Positions 1-13,000 of a stretch of DNA of 64,000 nucleotides are shown here, piece after piece; within the stretch, counting starts at the first letter, position 1, and each line of letters begins with the position of its first letter. The stretch is from Acanthaster planci. Its lineage: Eukaryota; Echinodermata; Asteroidea; Valvatida; Acanthasteridae. The stretch is from contig NW_019091592.1 of NCBI RefSeq assembly GCF_001949145.1, positions 302,595 through 366,594 of the forward strand. The letters are read 5' to 3'. The notes beneath the pieces were generated by a model. That model made no database searches. It was not told where the DNA came from and saw only the letters and a list, made by a program, of their open reading frames with translations. The position numbers and the translations under genes are program-made.

Positions 1-832
1 TGTAAAATTGGGGCTCATTACAACCAATTGAGGAAAAACGTAAATAGCCGTGTTTCCATGGCAACCCTATTTGTAAACAATATTCCACACATAGATTTAT
101 GTGTACAACATACACTGTGCATACAATTTTGTTGATTCAAAAAAGAACGGCTGAAAATAAATGAGTAACAGAGATGTTTTCTGTGACTCAATTTGTTTAT
201 CGTTTTGTTTACTGCTGTAAACACACAAAATGTGGCACTACTTTAACCATGATCTCCATTAAGAAAAAGAACGAACAATGCCCATTTTCAGAAAATTCAA
301 ATCGCCATATCTCAGTATTGGTCTTTTACAATTTTGGACGGAATCATCATTCTAACGCTCCATGCCCGTCAATTTAGTAAGATTAATACAGTTCTCAACA
401 ATTCCAAAGACTTACCAAAACCTCTATCACCCCCTACCGACTTCCATAAATGCCAACGTCACACAGTTGGGGCTTCAGTGCTAAATAATGCCACCGTGAA
501 TAGGTTAAATCAAACATTCCAGAATCCAGCACAATTAAATGCTACAGTACATGGAGGTTTTTGTCCCACTTTTTCTCAAAATGATGGGTTTATGGCCACA
601 CGTTATTGTCTTCAAAAGCAAAGTAAGAAAAAGCAAATGTTTAGCTTTATCCTAATTTTGTAGTAGTGTTTTATACTCTCATTATGAAAACAAATGTGTT
701 GCCTTGCAGTTTATTAAACAACCCCTTCAGAGTTTATTATTGTGTGTTTCCCGTTGGACCCCTTAAATAGAAAGAATCATAACTTTGCAATTACATGTAC
801 AGTGTAACTCTTTATTTGTTTTATTTCAACAG
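1..832. other. Upstream sequence of USP14 exon 2: intron 1 or gene start
   Basis: AT-rich sequence without a convincing gene. It ends in a normal acceptor at 831-832. USP14 exon 1 should lie here or before the window. The ATG at 592 followed by GTAAG is the only start/donor pair noted, but it encodes a sequence unlike the family start, so it was not called. Confidence 0.5.
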
Positions 833-1008
833 TGAATATCAAATGGGGCAAGGAAAAGTTCAGTGATATTGAATGCTGTGTAGATGAATCTCCAGATGTG
901 TTTAAGGCGCAGATCTTTGCTCTAACAGGAGTACAGCCTGAGCGACAAAAGGTCATGCTGAAAGGAGCAACTCTCAAGGAATCATGGACTGGGTTTAAAG
1001 TTAAAGAT
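833..1008 (+). CDS. USP14: USP14 exon 2, ubiquitin-like domain
   Basis: Acceptor ttatttcaacag, then two bases completing a codon (probably Val), then NIKWGKEKFSDIE. It covers most of the ubiquitin-like fold, including FKAQIFALTGVQPERQKVM, nearly identical to vertebrate USP14. It ends after GAT (Asp) at donor GTAGGT, phase 0. In the family this domain docks on proteasome subunit Rpn1. Confidence 0.95.
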
Positions 1009-4000
1009 GTAGGTACTTTTCATAATGATAGTACATGTATATGGCCAGGGCTTTGCCGAGTGCCCAGGCACCCACAACATGACCACTGATTGCCGATATT
1101 CGGTTCCATTTTGTCAATTTTATTACCCCAAACTGGCCCTGCAAATGTCAACACAATATTTTAGAAAGGCAAACACCCTTTCCCTTTGCTGACTTACCAA
1201 AAAACTGTTAGAAAACATCTGAGTAAAGTTTGTGTTGATTCCATTTAACAACATTTTAGATTGCAGATGAATAAACAGAAAGAATCAGTCACAACTCCCA
1301 CTTACATGTATGTGCTCATTCAACCTATCATACATGTAGTTTGGCCGGCTTTGCCTGGCACCTTTTGGTCTTTTCACACCAGTATCACTTGTATGCACAC
1401 TGCATATAAACCAATCCAACCCATGGCTGCAACAAATCCTGCTCCCTAATACCAAAAGCTGGATACACCACTGAGCTGATACCGTATGCTATTTGTTTCT
1501 CTATTCCCTTAGTAAACATACATGTACATGTATATATGCAATCTTAGTTACATGTATAAACTTTCCAGTTGTCGGAACATTAATGAAGCAAACCTTTGCT
1601 TTCCAAAAGGAAATTTACAAGTCTTAACAAAGTTTTTTTGCAAGCACTAATTACATGTAAAAAGGAATATATATTTTCATTCTAAGATTTCATGAGTCAT
1701 AACAAGCCCTCTAAATGAACAAGCAGGTCATTTTAAGGATTGAAGAAGTTCAAACCAACACTGAACAACTCGTACATGTAGGTCAGACTTTTCATTTTAC
1801 AATGTATGTACCGTATTACAGATTTTTATGTAGAAAATATTGGAGAGTCAAAAAAATCCCTTCTAAATCGAGTAGATGAATGTTTTCTTATCGTGCTTTT
1901 GATAAAAACAGATTTTCCACCCATTGGAACCTATGGTATTGTGGCTCATATCTCAAAACTCTGATTCATGTGGATGAGTTGCATCTCATCTTCTGCTACT
2001 GTTATTCATGGCACTGTATCTATTCATATAACCATAGAGCTACAAACCCAACATACTGTACGTGTGCTTCATTATTATAGAGTATTTCATGGTGCTTTTA
2101 TTGTCATCTGGTTTTTGTGTTTTTTTTTCACAAAATTGGATTAGAACTATGTTTGAAAAAACCTAAGAAAGTACATGTACGTGTACATAAAGAATAAGTG
2201 TAACCAATTTGAATGTACATTAGTGTGTACCTGCGATAAGCAGGTAAAAGTCATTTACTTGAATCTCAGTAAATTGGATACAAAATCATCAGCATTTTAC
2301 ATGTCAACCAGAGTTATATGTTTACTTGTAACCATTGTGGTTGTACTATTTACATGGTCATATGGAATATTTATTGTTACTTCATTGAGGGTGTCACCTT
2401 TCTTGTGATGGGATCGGCTGAAGCTCTCCCTGAAGCCCCAACACAAAAGACACTTTTTGTGGAAGATATGACAGATGAGCAACTAGCAACTGCGGTATGT
2501 TTCAAAGTGTTTGTGGTAAAGGTACAAGTATAGAGGAGTATACTAGAGATGAGTTGATAAATTTGTTTGTGCAGTTTTGAAGCAAGAGAAAGGACATGAT
2601 GAAACTTTTAACAGGTTGCTAATACATGTGCATGTACAAGATTGTGTCCCCAAATTAATATTTCTTCGGGAGGTAGCAGGAAATAATTGACATGAAACTG
2701 CAGCTTGAAAACATTTCATACATTTACCAGCACATGTACTGTTTGTTTCTGGGGTCCTTACATTCTTTTGTTGTTTTGCATAAAGAAGGATTTCTAGTTA
2801 ATATTTGAACGTCCAGCCTTACCAGTACAGAGTACTTATTGGCATAGGTCTTATGCTGAAGGTGCCCAAGGGCTACTCTGTGTTGCAGGTGTTCCACTGA
2901 ACAATTTGGATTTTTCCTCTGAAACACCTCTACCCTAGTAGATGTGTATTCAGAATGGGGTGGGACTTTTTTAATTTTTAAAGCTACACTGAACAGTTAT
3001 GCACACAAGTTAATTGCTATAACTTCCAGAAAGGAGTGAAGTTAATTTGAATGATCACACATGGTGTTTCTTGATAAGTACAGTTTGAGTTGTCAGCTGG
3101 TTTGAAGAACTTGGGTAACACCTGCTACTTGAACTCCACCGTGCAGTGTCTGCGTAGCATTCCAGAACTGAGAGAGTCCTTGAAAAAGTAAGTTTGTAAT
3201 TTAAGTAATTGAAAATACACATACATGTGGGTTTGTCTCTCAATGTGGATGCAGTTGAGGATTTCAGAGTGGTGAAATTATTTGAACTATTTTTACCCAG
3301 GACAAGTGAGATTTACTCGAACTCCATGTGAAATATCATTCTGTAAGTGATGATTCTAATCTTATTTCTACATAAAAAAGTTGATTAAAAGGTAACGTTT
3401 GGTGGTAAAAAAGTCTTTGTTTCTCTAAGAGCATTTAAAACATGTTTTAGTTGTGTTTGTCATTACATCTTATTGTTTATGATGGAATAGCAAAATGACA
3501 TCAGATTGGAAATGGAAAAGACAAGCTCTCCTACAAGCAGAAATGTGTGGAAGAGATCACATGAAAGTAAAACTGTGTCATCACTCAGGTAACAAAGGGA
3601 TTTTTTCGAAGTCAAAACTCCTCTTTCAAGAAACATTCAAGAACTAGGGGATTATGTCACTTTATGTGGAATTCAACTTAATTTCGTATGTGTGTTCTCT
3701 TAAACTAACAACAAAACCAGTCCTTCCCAAACCCTTCATGTTGTAAATGGTCTGCATTTCAGTTTACTTTAATTAAGAGATGGATGATTATAGATTCATT
3801 TTTGCATACATGTAGGTATTTTCATACTTAATTTAAACATTCTCCAAGTGTGAGTGAGAACAAAAAGACCTAATATACTGATATGTTGAATAAATTCCAA
3901 TTTTTACAAACAACCAGCTGCTTTAGGCCTTTACCATTATTTGAGGGAGAATAGTCTGTTGTCAAATTATGCATAAAATAAGTTATAATTTTGTAATGTC

Positions 4001-7000
4001 CTTTTTGAAACCGACTGTGTCATGTTTAAATATGTATGTAAGCCCCCCATTTTTTTTAAAGGAATGTTGTTGGAGACCATATTTTTATACCCAATTGAAA
4101 CATGTCCTGACTGTGAGTAGTTCTTCTCACTCATCCACCCCCTTTTTGGTAGAGGTAACTATTGGGTAACTTAGTCGAATGAATTTGACCTACCTGTACA
4201 CATATCTGATAAACCAACATCAATTTGACTTTGTTTTTCCTACTTTTTTTGTGTTCATGACAGGAAATTGTTTTGTGATTTCAGTTAATGTGTGGCATGC
4301 CTCAAATATTCATTTACCCTTCCTAAAAAGGAAATCAACCAACATCAACACCCAAAAATATGTAACGCAATTCAAAACAAACCCAATAAACTCTAGCATC
4401 AAAGGATCTAAACTTCACTTGCTTGACAGTGGGTACATGTAAATGTGTGCCTGATCAAGACAAGTGGAAAAAGGAGAAGACCTTGATTTGTGAGTTGTGA
4501 CTTTGAATATGAGTAGATCTCATGTATTCAGAGACACCAGTGTCTTTGTTCCATGTGAACTACGTAATGTACATGGTAAATGCCCTTGAGACTACACGTC
4601 GGCACATTTATTCTTTTTTTAGGAAGATATTCAGCATTAATTATATGCATAGCTGTAATCTGTATCAAATATTTGAAATTTTAGCTGCTTGGTTGTTAAC
4701 CACTTGCTGCCGGGTGGTTTGAAAAATGCAGTGCACACATACATGTACGGGCAATTTTCAAGATTTTTAGTTTTCAAAATTTTCAAAAATTCATCATTTC
4801 ATTTAATGGATGTTTACATCCACACAAATGGCTGTCTGGTGGCTACTCTAATCTGACAGACGAAATCTATTTCAGCCAGGCCTGCAGCCTTGTAAAAAGA
4901 GTCCAGATTATGCGGTGTTATGTCAGTTTCTTTTGTTCCCGAAACCAGCACAGTGCACTGCTGGCGTCTTTGCAATAGGGGCCAGATTAGCATGCAGCAG
5001 TATTGTATCGCTCATTGCTGGAGAGCTTTTGCCCCCAGTGGTTATCCGCTTGCGCTGAATGCCACAAATAGTGGTATAATCTTTCAAAACAAGGACGGAT
5101 TTCCTTCGATATTGACAACCGAAAAAATGTTGGCAATTCCAGCAGCTCAGCACTTTTGTGCTGAGTATGGCCTTTTATTACAAGGCCCAGCTCTTTTGTC
5201 CAGTTAAGTGAGGCCTACATGTAGGTGCTAGAAAAAACGGTCCCCCGGCCGGAAGTGGTTAATGGAGCTAATGTTGGGGAAGTGGGAACCATATTGCCAA
5301 ATAAACTTGTCCTCAAATTACATGGTACTGAATTAAATTGAAATGAGAATAATAACCGTCAATAGCCCCCAAAGTAAAATTCCTTGTTCTGGGACTTTTT
5401 GTTGCAGTGCTCAAAAGATAAAAGTTAGAACAGTAAAGAATTAAGATTGATGTGATAATTATCCTTCTCCGATATAGAAAGATCAAGTTAAAAATTGCAG
5501 GGCAAAATCCTAAAGCTTTAAAGATGTTTTTGTCTCAAAAGTCGTCCCAAAGTAAGCTACATGTGCACCCTTCAGTGCTCTTTCCTTGTACAGGTATTTG
5601 CATGTATCAGAATTGGTATGTGATAATGATACAGTCAGAATTTATACCAAGTTTTACAGCATTCAGAGAGCTTCTGAAAATTGTTCAAATCATTTTCAAG
5701 GCACTTCATGAGAATTAACGTGTATTATTGATGGGATGCACTGGTAACTGTTACATGTACTTGTTAATACATGTACATGTAACATGTTAAATGTGTTTAC
5801 CAGAACATTTATACACACACACTAGTAGGTTGACTTAATTCTCTGTTTTCATAGGTATGATGGTCATGTTAATCAAGCTATGGCAAGTGTTCAGCCAGCA
5901 GAGTCAATTACAGCTGCCATGAGGGATCTATTTGATGCCATGGAAAAGGCCACTGATGGAATTCCACCAATATTTCTATTACATCTTCTTCACATTGCCT
6001 TCCCACAGTTTGCAGAAAAGAATGAACATGGTGTCTTCCAACAACAGGTGAATTTAATTTTGAAACGATGACTTTCCTCCACTTTGCAGCTTACCGGTAC
6101 GTGTAGCCATATACATGTATTTGCATGTGCATGTTCATAAGGGAGGACACAAAAAACCCCAAGACATATGACAGTTTCAAGTCCTCCGGTACTGCTTACA
6201 ACCTCAGTACCACTTAATAGCTCATACCCACTGGACTACAGGATACATGTCGTGTCTCTGTCGCTAATCTGTTTTTGTGGACAAAGACAAAGGCCGTGTC
6301 CAAAACGGTTGCCTAACGATATGGTGTAGGTCTACAGCTGCAACTGTGTTTCAGGAAGCGCTTAGCCATATTGAATTCGGATGCAGCTACGGCTATGTAT
6401 TGCGCCCTCAAGTGTTATTAGAGTTTATTTGTATGAAGTAACAGAATTATTGTCTGCTCGTTGTGCAATGTTTGTTTACCACTGGCCAGCAATCAATATT
6501 CAGGATGGATGATGATATGATAGATATTGTTATTTTTTTTTAGCAGCAATTCAGTGCATTATCATAATGAATAATAGAAAATTAGCTCAACATTCGGGTC
6601 TCAAACTTTCACGATGTTCATGGACGTCGGGGCAACGTAGTAGGCCTACATGTAACTACATGAATTTCAAAATTTAAAGCGGGCCTAAAGCTTCATCATG
6701 CCAGTCACCCCAGTAGCAAAGACCAAGGTTAACAAAAATTTATTTAATATCAGGGCTGATACTACAGTCTTCACAACTAAGACTAGAGCAAGGAAACAGA
6801 CTTGCATGTACTACGTACATGTAATTTATCACTTGATTCTGCACATAAACTGCAAAACACTGATGACAAATAATGAAGGTTTACAAAGAATATTTTCATG
6901 AATTGAGTGATGGAATGTTCCATTCGACGAGACGAACAATTCATCCATCAACGAATGAAAATATTCTAACCATTGCACAAGTGAAAAACATTCATTATTT

Positions 7001-10000
7001 GTTTAGTAGGCCCCAACTGAAGGGATCCTTGTCATTTGATTTATCTTTTATTAAATGCCAAGTGATTTCAAATCCCAATAACTTTTCAACCAAAGTTTAT
7101 TCTCCCTGGGCTTCATCAGCACTGTGTGCTGCACTCATGCTGCCTTTCAATCATAATTACATGTACATATTTGTTGTGGACACAGGGATCATCCTAACCC
7201 TTGGTTTTGGCCATTCGCACATGGGTGAATTGTACCCGACATGGCATGAATGGCAAGAATAATGAATGTCACTCCGTATTCCATCAATCAAATGACTGGA
7301 ATATGTATGGCAGTTATATATGTAATGCCTAGCTGTGCATCTTCATTTTTGGTGGTTTATATATATATATATCACTAAATATTGAAAGATGCATTCTTGA
7401 TGCACATCAACATTTCACAGTCTTTTCTTATGACTGGACAGATGGCAATATACAAGTATACTAATTTAGTATGAGAATGAAGGGAGAACTTCTGATGAGC
7501 TGTATGTTAAACTTAAAACTGTAGTACTCCCAATGAATCCTGCTTTGCAATCAGGACATATTTAGATATTTGAATTTAAGTCTAGCTATACTTTCCCTTA
7601 AACATTTTTGCACATGCTTTGCAAACAACAGGACATATTTAGATATTTGACAAGATGGAGGAGTATTTTCACAAAAACATGTGAGGTATTGAGAATTTGT
7701 TTATTTAATTTATGAAACTATATTACAAATCATTTTTAGATATTAACACTTGCATTTTCTAGCAACTTCACAATTTGGAACCTAGCTTTTTTTTTAGCAT
7801 TCTTGAGGATATCTAAATCTTTCCATTCTAAAGGTAGCTACATGTATACAGTTTACAGGGTATAAAACTTTCCATTATTTGATAAGTTGACTTCGTTCTT
7901 TGAGGATTTGATAGATTTGGAATGTATATATGTGCTTGTTTTGCTTTGGCATTTCCAATTTTTTTTGCAGTGCCTAAAATTAGTACATTGCGTAATGCTG
8001 GGCTGTGGCATGCCCTGAATGGAGGGCTTTGTCCAGCAGCAGGCCCCATTGAACCAGCAGCTTCATGGTGAATAGACTGTGTGTGTGGTATGCACTAATG
8101 CTCACACAAAGGTGCGGTAGTAGCAGTCATCCATAGCGAAGGGGTTAATGAGCATGATTACATTTTAGCTTTCCAAAGGATTTTCCTCAAACTTTCAAAC
8201 CCATGTCTCACTTGTATAGGGGGCCCTGTAAACTATATAGTACATATAGGTAAAACTTGATGCTATGCATAGTTTTAGAAGTTTACCATGACACCTTGCA
8301 AAGAAATTCTCTCTTTTGTAAGTGCGGTGGTTCTGTAAAAGAGCCAGTGGTCACTTGTCGTTTCATGCAGCGTTCTCTGCTTGTCTTCTGGAGAATGCTT
8401 ATCAGCCTTCACCAGAAGATGAGCAAAGCACACAGGTTTTTTACAGAATCACCACACTTACAGAAGAGAGACTTCCTTTGCACAATGTCATTGTAAATTT
8501 TCCTTAGGTAATTACTTATTCCATGCTGAAGGTTCTGTTAAAAATATTGTGTTTTTCACTCTTTCATGAAGAAGGAGCTTTGCCATGTTGTCTGCTTCAA
8601 AATGACATGTAAAGTTAAAACTTGTTTTTACTTCATTGGCCACCAGCATGTGCTATCGACATTAAAACAAAAACAGTAAATTTCAGAACAAAATAAACAC
8701 CTACCGTTACAAATAACAAAACTGAACTACATGTATCTACTTTTCATTTGACTTAATTTCAACTGTAGTTACAAGGCGCTCCATCAAATTAATCAAAATT
8801 TTGTTTTGGTCGTGGATCTCTTTCTCTTGCTGACGTAGAAGCTGATTTTGCTCCTTAAGCATCTGAAGAATCTCAGAGTCATGATTCAGATTGGCACTTT
8901 TTTCTTCTTTGGTGGTGGGGATTCATTGTGTTGTGTCAGGTTAGCCTTCTCTGGGATATCTTCCAGTGAAGAAACCAGGCATAGTGGATCAATGATAGGT
9001 TTTGACCCCAAACCCTTGTCCATATCATCAAGAAACTGCTGTGATACGGGTGTCTCTTCTCCATCTGCCACGCCTGAGCCGGTTGGTGGATGCTTCAGTT
9101 CCTTTATTGAAATAAGAAAATGACAACTATAAATAGGTCGGTTCACAAGATCGGAGTAGTTTGTCCCCACATTCGCTGCTTGTTTTCGCACAAAAATGAT
9201 TTGTATTAAACACAACTGCCCTTTTTCTGAAAGGTTATTCCTGGTGTGTCATTGTGCTTTCAAATTAACTTGAGAAAGTGTTTAACAGGGCAGTACACGT
9301 TGGACATTATGCTGTTATGGGAGTGTTCTTTGTTTATAAAGCAATGTTTATTCAGTCAATTGATTTACTTCATCCTTAATTTCAGTATCTTTGTAGAACA
9401 AATGCTCTTGTGTAGTCTCCACATACACAAGGCCAAATATGCTTACCATTAAAACTTCAAGCAAGGTTAATCATTTTGAAATAGCTGCCCCATGTGACTA
9501 CTTTTGTAAGCCGTTGGACCCCTGTGTGCTCAGTGATTATGCTATAACATCAAATCACCAACAACATTCACCATGTTTAAACCAAGGAGAAAATGTTTTA
9601 ACCGATGGAACTGCACAGCCTGGCTTGTGGTTCCTACTGACCAAGCGAGTCAGGGAACAGGCGCCCTGTCTCGTTCATCACAAGATGGCGCTATACCATT
9701 TTGCAGCAGGCTACATATGTATTGACTTTTTGTTGTAATTGAACAGCAGTACCTTTGAAAACAATTCTGTAAAATGGTACATCGTGCTCCACATTATCCC
9801 TACTACTTTCACCGGTAACCAACCATGCATGGTCAGTACAATCTGAGTGTCCTGCTTTCTACCAGCAAAGAAACTTCCAAAGATACTTTACTTTATACTT
9901 CTGGGTCAAATTTGTCCACTTCTTGCCCGTTCTGGGGACACTTTCACCAGCAGGTCCATTTTTTCAGTATTACTCTGTACAATAATTGAGAAATGTATGT

Positions 10001-13000
10001 GTCAATGATGAAAAGTTGATTATCAAGTAAATTTCTTTGACTCCCTTCAGAAATTTCATCAGGAAACACTAAATACAAATGAAAATCCTCACAGATCTAG
10101 ATGCTTTCCAGAACTGCATAGATGTTAGCTTGCTACATGCAATTACTTCTCTCACAGTGCCTACTAGCAAGATTGTCATCGTGGAGGAAAACCTATATCA
10201 GAGGTATTATCACACTAAATGTCAACACTCCCAAATTTCAAAATGATTGTTTCTGGGAAATCGTAGGGTGAAACAAAAATTAAAGACCCTAATACTCAAG
10301 CAAACTAAGAGATTCAATGCAGATTTTCATGTGTACATAAAAGTCCTTGAATCCTTCTTGCTAACATACATAAAAGCATCATGGGTGGCACCTTGTTGCT
10401 TTTTTTGAATTTATCTTCATGTTTATTCCGAAGGTTTATAAATGTGCAACACTCGTCTTCAGTCCCTAGTGAAGAAAATGTATTAGGAAAGAGACACAAT
10501 CATTAGACTTAATCATTTGATAAGCATCAAACCCTTCACATTATGTTCTTCCAACCTATTGCATCTATTGGGAGTACATGTACGTTAATAGTAATGTTAA
10601 TACCCTCACTACTCAAAATCTAACACAGGGGAGTACAGCCATGATGGAGGATGGAAAAGTTGGGTTTTCTGTGTTCATCATGATGACTATGTTCTCAGCA
10701 CTAGTAGTAGGTAGTAGTGGTTTGACTGTTAAGTGCACAAATTGTTCAATTAAAAGTAGGCCTAAGGACAATAAATGCACAAAAGGTTTACTCAAGTCTT
10801 TCCCAGACAAACTGGAAGAAGTAAGAAATGCCCTCTAACGTGATGTCACAAAGTTCAATTTAGGATGGAAAAAACCAAGTCGTTTAATCAAATTAATGAG
10901 AAATCACTGAAAAGAGTTTTTCAGACCCATCTCATTGTCATACTTGGAAAACAAGTTACATCCTGACTCCACTTTTCTCAACACATATCATCTCAATAAA
11001 AGTCAGTCTAGATTTTGATGACGTCATAGCCGTAGCTCTAGCTCTGGACACCATTTTAGACAGCACTTCAAAATGGCCGCCGTAGACAATAGCCGTAGAC
11101 CTAGCTCTAGACAACTGTTGCGGACATGGCCCAAAAAATCGTACTTCATTGTGAATGGGGGAGTCACGTGGGCATAGTGGTGCTTTCCTTGCCTTCTACC
11201 TCTGCAGCAAAGGTTTGATTCCTGGCTCAGTCCACATGAAGATTGGGTTTTCACTCCCTACCTGATTCTGTGGGTTTTACCCAGAATATTCCTCTCAGGT
11301 GTAACTAAAAGTGTAACTACGTATACTCCTCATTGTCTGTTCTCTACAGGTTTCATCAGGTTTGCTTGCCTGTGGCACTTTATAGGAATCTGTGGGGTCA
11401 TTTAATACCAGAAATACATTGTAAAAATGCACATCATGATGTCATTATGTCATCACTTGTATTACTGTTTGCATGTATGTATTCTTCAAACCAACTGAGT
11501 TTTGTAGTAATGTTGCTATCTTTTCCTAATGTTGCCACTGCAAGTGTACTCGTAGGAAATGAAAGGCTTTTGTAATGTAAATTGAAGACACTGGCATCAC
11601 CAAAGAACACAACTGCAGTTGGCTCTTGGTAATACAAGCTCGCGTAAGACGAGACTCCGGTTTAGACGAGCATATTTGCCAGTCCCGACTGAATTGTGCA
11701 CATTCAGTACGAGCAATATGAGCTCAGATGTTACGAGATTTTGGTTAAAGGGGCACGCTTTATAGTGCTATGTCTCGTGAACTACATGTCCGATTGAATT
11801 GAAACTTTGTATATAGCTTGAAGGGGAAGGGTTTTAGACCACGACTGACCTGATGTGATGATGACGTCATCTGGTGCCAAGTCATGTGACATCAAAGGAA
11901 CACTCTTTAAAGTGCTATATCTTGTGAAGTACATCTTCAATTTGGTTGAAACTTTGTGTATAGCTCAAAGGCAAAAGGTTTTGACCCAAATTGGCCTGAT
12001 GCGAGTTAAAGTTGAATAAAATCTGGTGCACTGAGTTACCTGACTGCACATAAACATAACAATTTGAATTCCTCAGACTAAAGACACTGTTCCCATACCT
12101 CGTGATTCGGGGCAAGCTTTTACATTGCGACCACCATCTCTGGAATGGACTGGTTCCTTTGTGCCCTTATCCATTAAGAACAGTGTATTGTTGCAAGGCG
12201 TCTCTTATGTCACTAAGCAAAAGCTTGCCCTGAATCACAAGGTATAGCAACAGTGGTTTTAGTAAGGAGAAATCAAATTGTTATGTTCACGTGAATTTAA
12301 AGAAGTCAGTGTACCAGATTTGGGTCAAAGTTAATTTGCAAAAGGCTTGCTGTGATGTCATCGCTTAACAAGTCACTTGACATTATTGGGGGCACTGTGT
12401 AAACTGCTGTATCTTGAGAAGTACATGTTCGATAGGGCGGAATCTTTGTGTGTAGCTCGAAGGGGAAGGGTTTTAGACCCAAGTTGACCTGATGTGATGA
12501 TCGGGTGACAAGTCACACGACTTTAAAGGTGCATTTTGTAAAGCCCAATATTTCATGAAGAACATGTACATGTCCCATCGGGTTGAACTTTGCTAGAAAG
12601 GAGGTTTCGAGATGGAACTTGATTTCATCTGATGGTCGTCTCATTATATGATAAGTCATGTGACATGTATCGAGATTACATGGATTGTAAACTTTCCATT
12701 GCTTTATTTCCATTTTTGGCCATTATGTAATAATTTTATTCAATGAGCTTTTGAAAACCATTTTAAACCGAAGCAGCTGCGTGGTTGTCCACAACCACGG
12801 CCTTCTCTCGTTTATTGTTGTTTTTTGGAATATTTAATTTTTTCCCATAGACTTAACAATCTTAGATTGTCATCAAAGTTACAATAAGGAACTACCCTAA
12901 GGCTAAGAAGACATTAAAATAATGACGTCATGATGCCGCCACATAATTTATTTCTGAATTTTGAATCTTAAATTTTTTCCATAGGTTTTGTACATGTTTT

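Larger units (their letters stand above)
1009..5854. other. USP14 introns 2-4
   Basis: Three introns (1009-2389, 2495-3083, 3188-5854) separated by exons 3 and 4. They hold many ACATGT palindromes and one TTAA-bounded MITE (4696-5262). No other coding sequence could be supported. Confidence 0.8.

Noticed and set aside
592-632. ATG at 592 followed by a GTAAG donor, as USP14 exon 1
   Set aside because: The peptide does not resemble the conserved family start, and splicing would give Met instead of the expected Val at the junction.
4920-5207. Overlapping ORFs on both strands around 5.0 kb
   Set aside because: They lie inside the TTAA MITE and are not conserved in frame in the other three copies.
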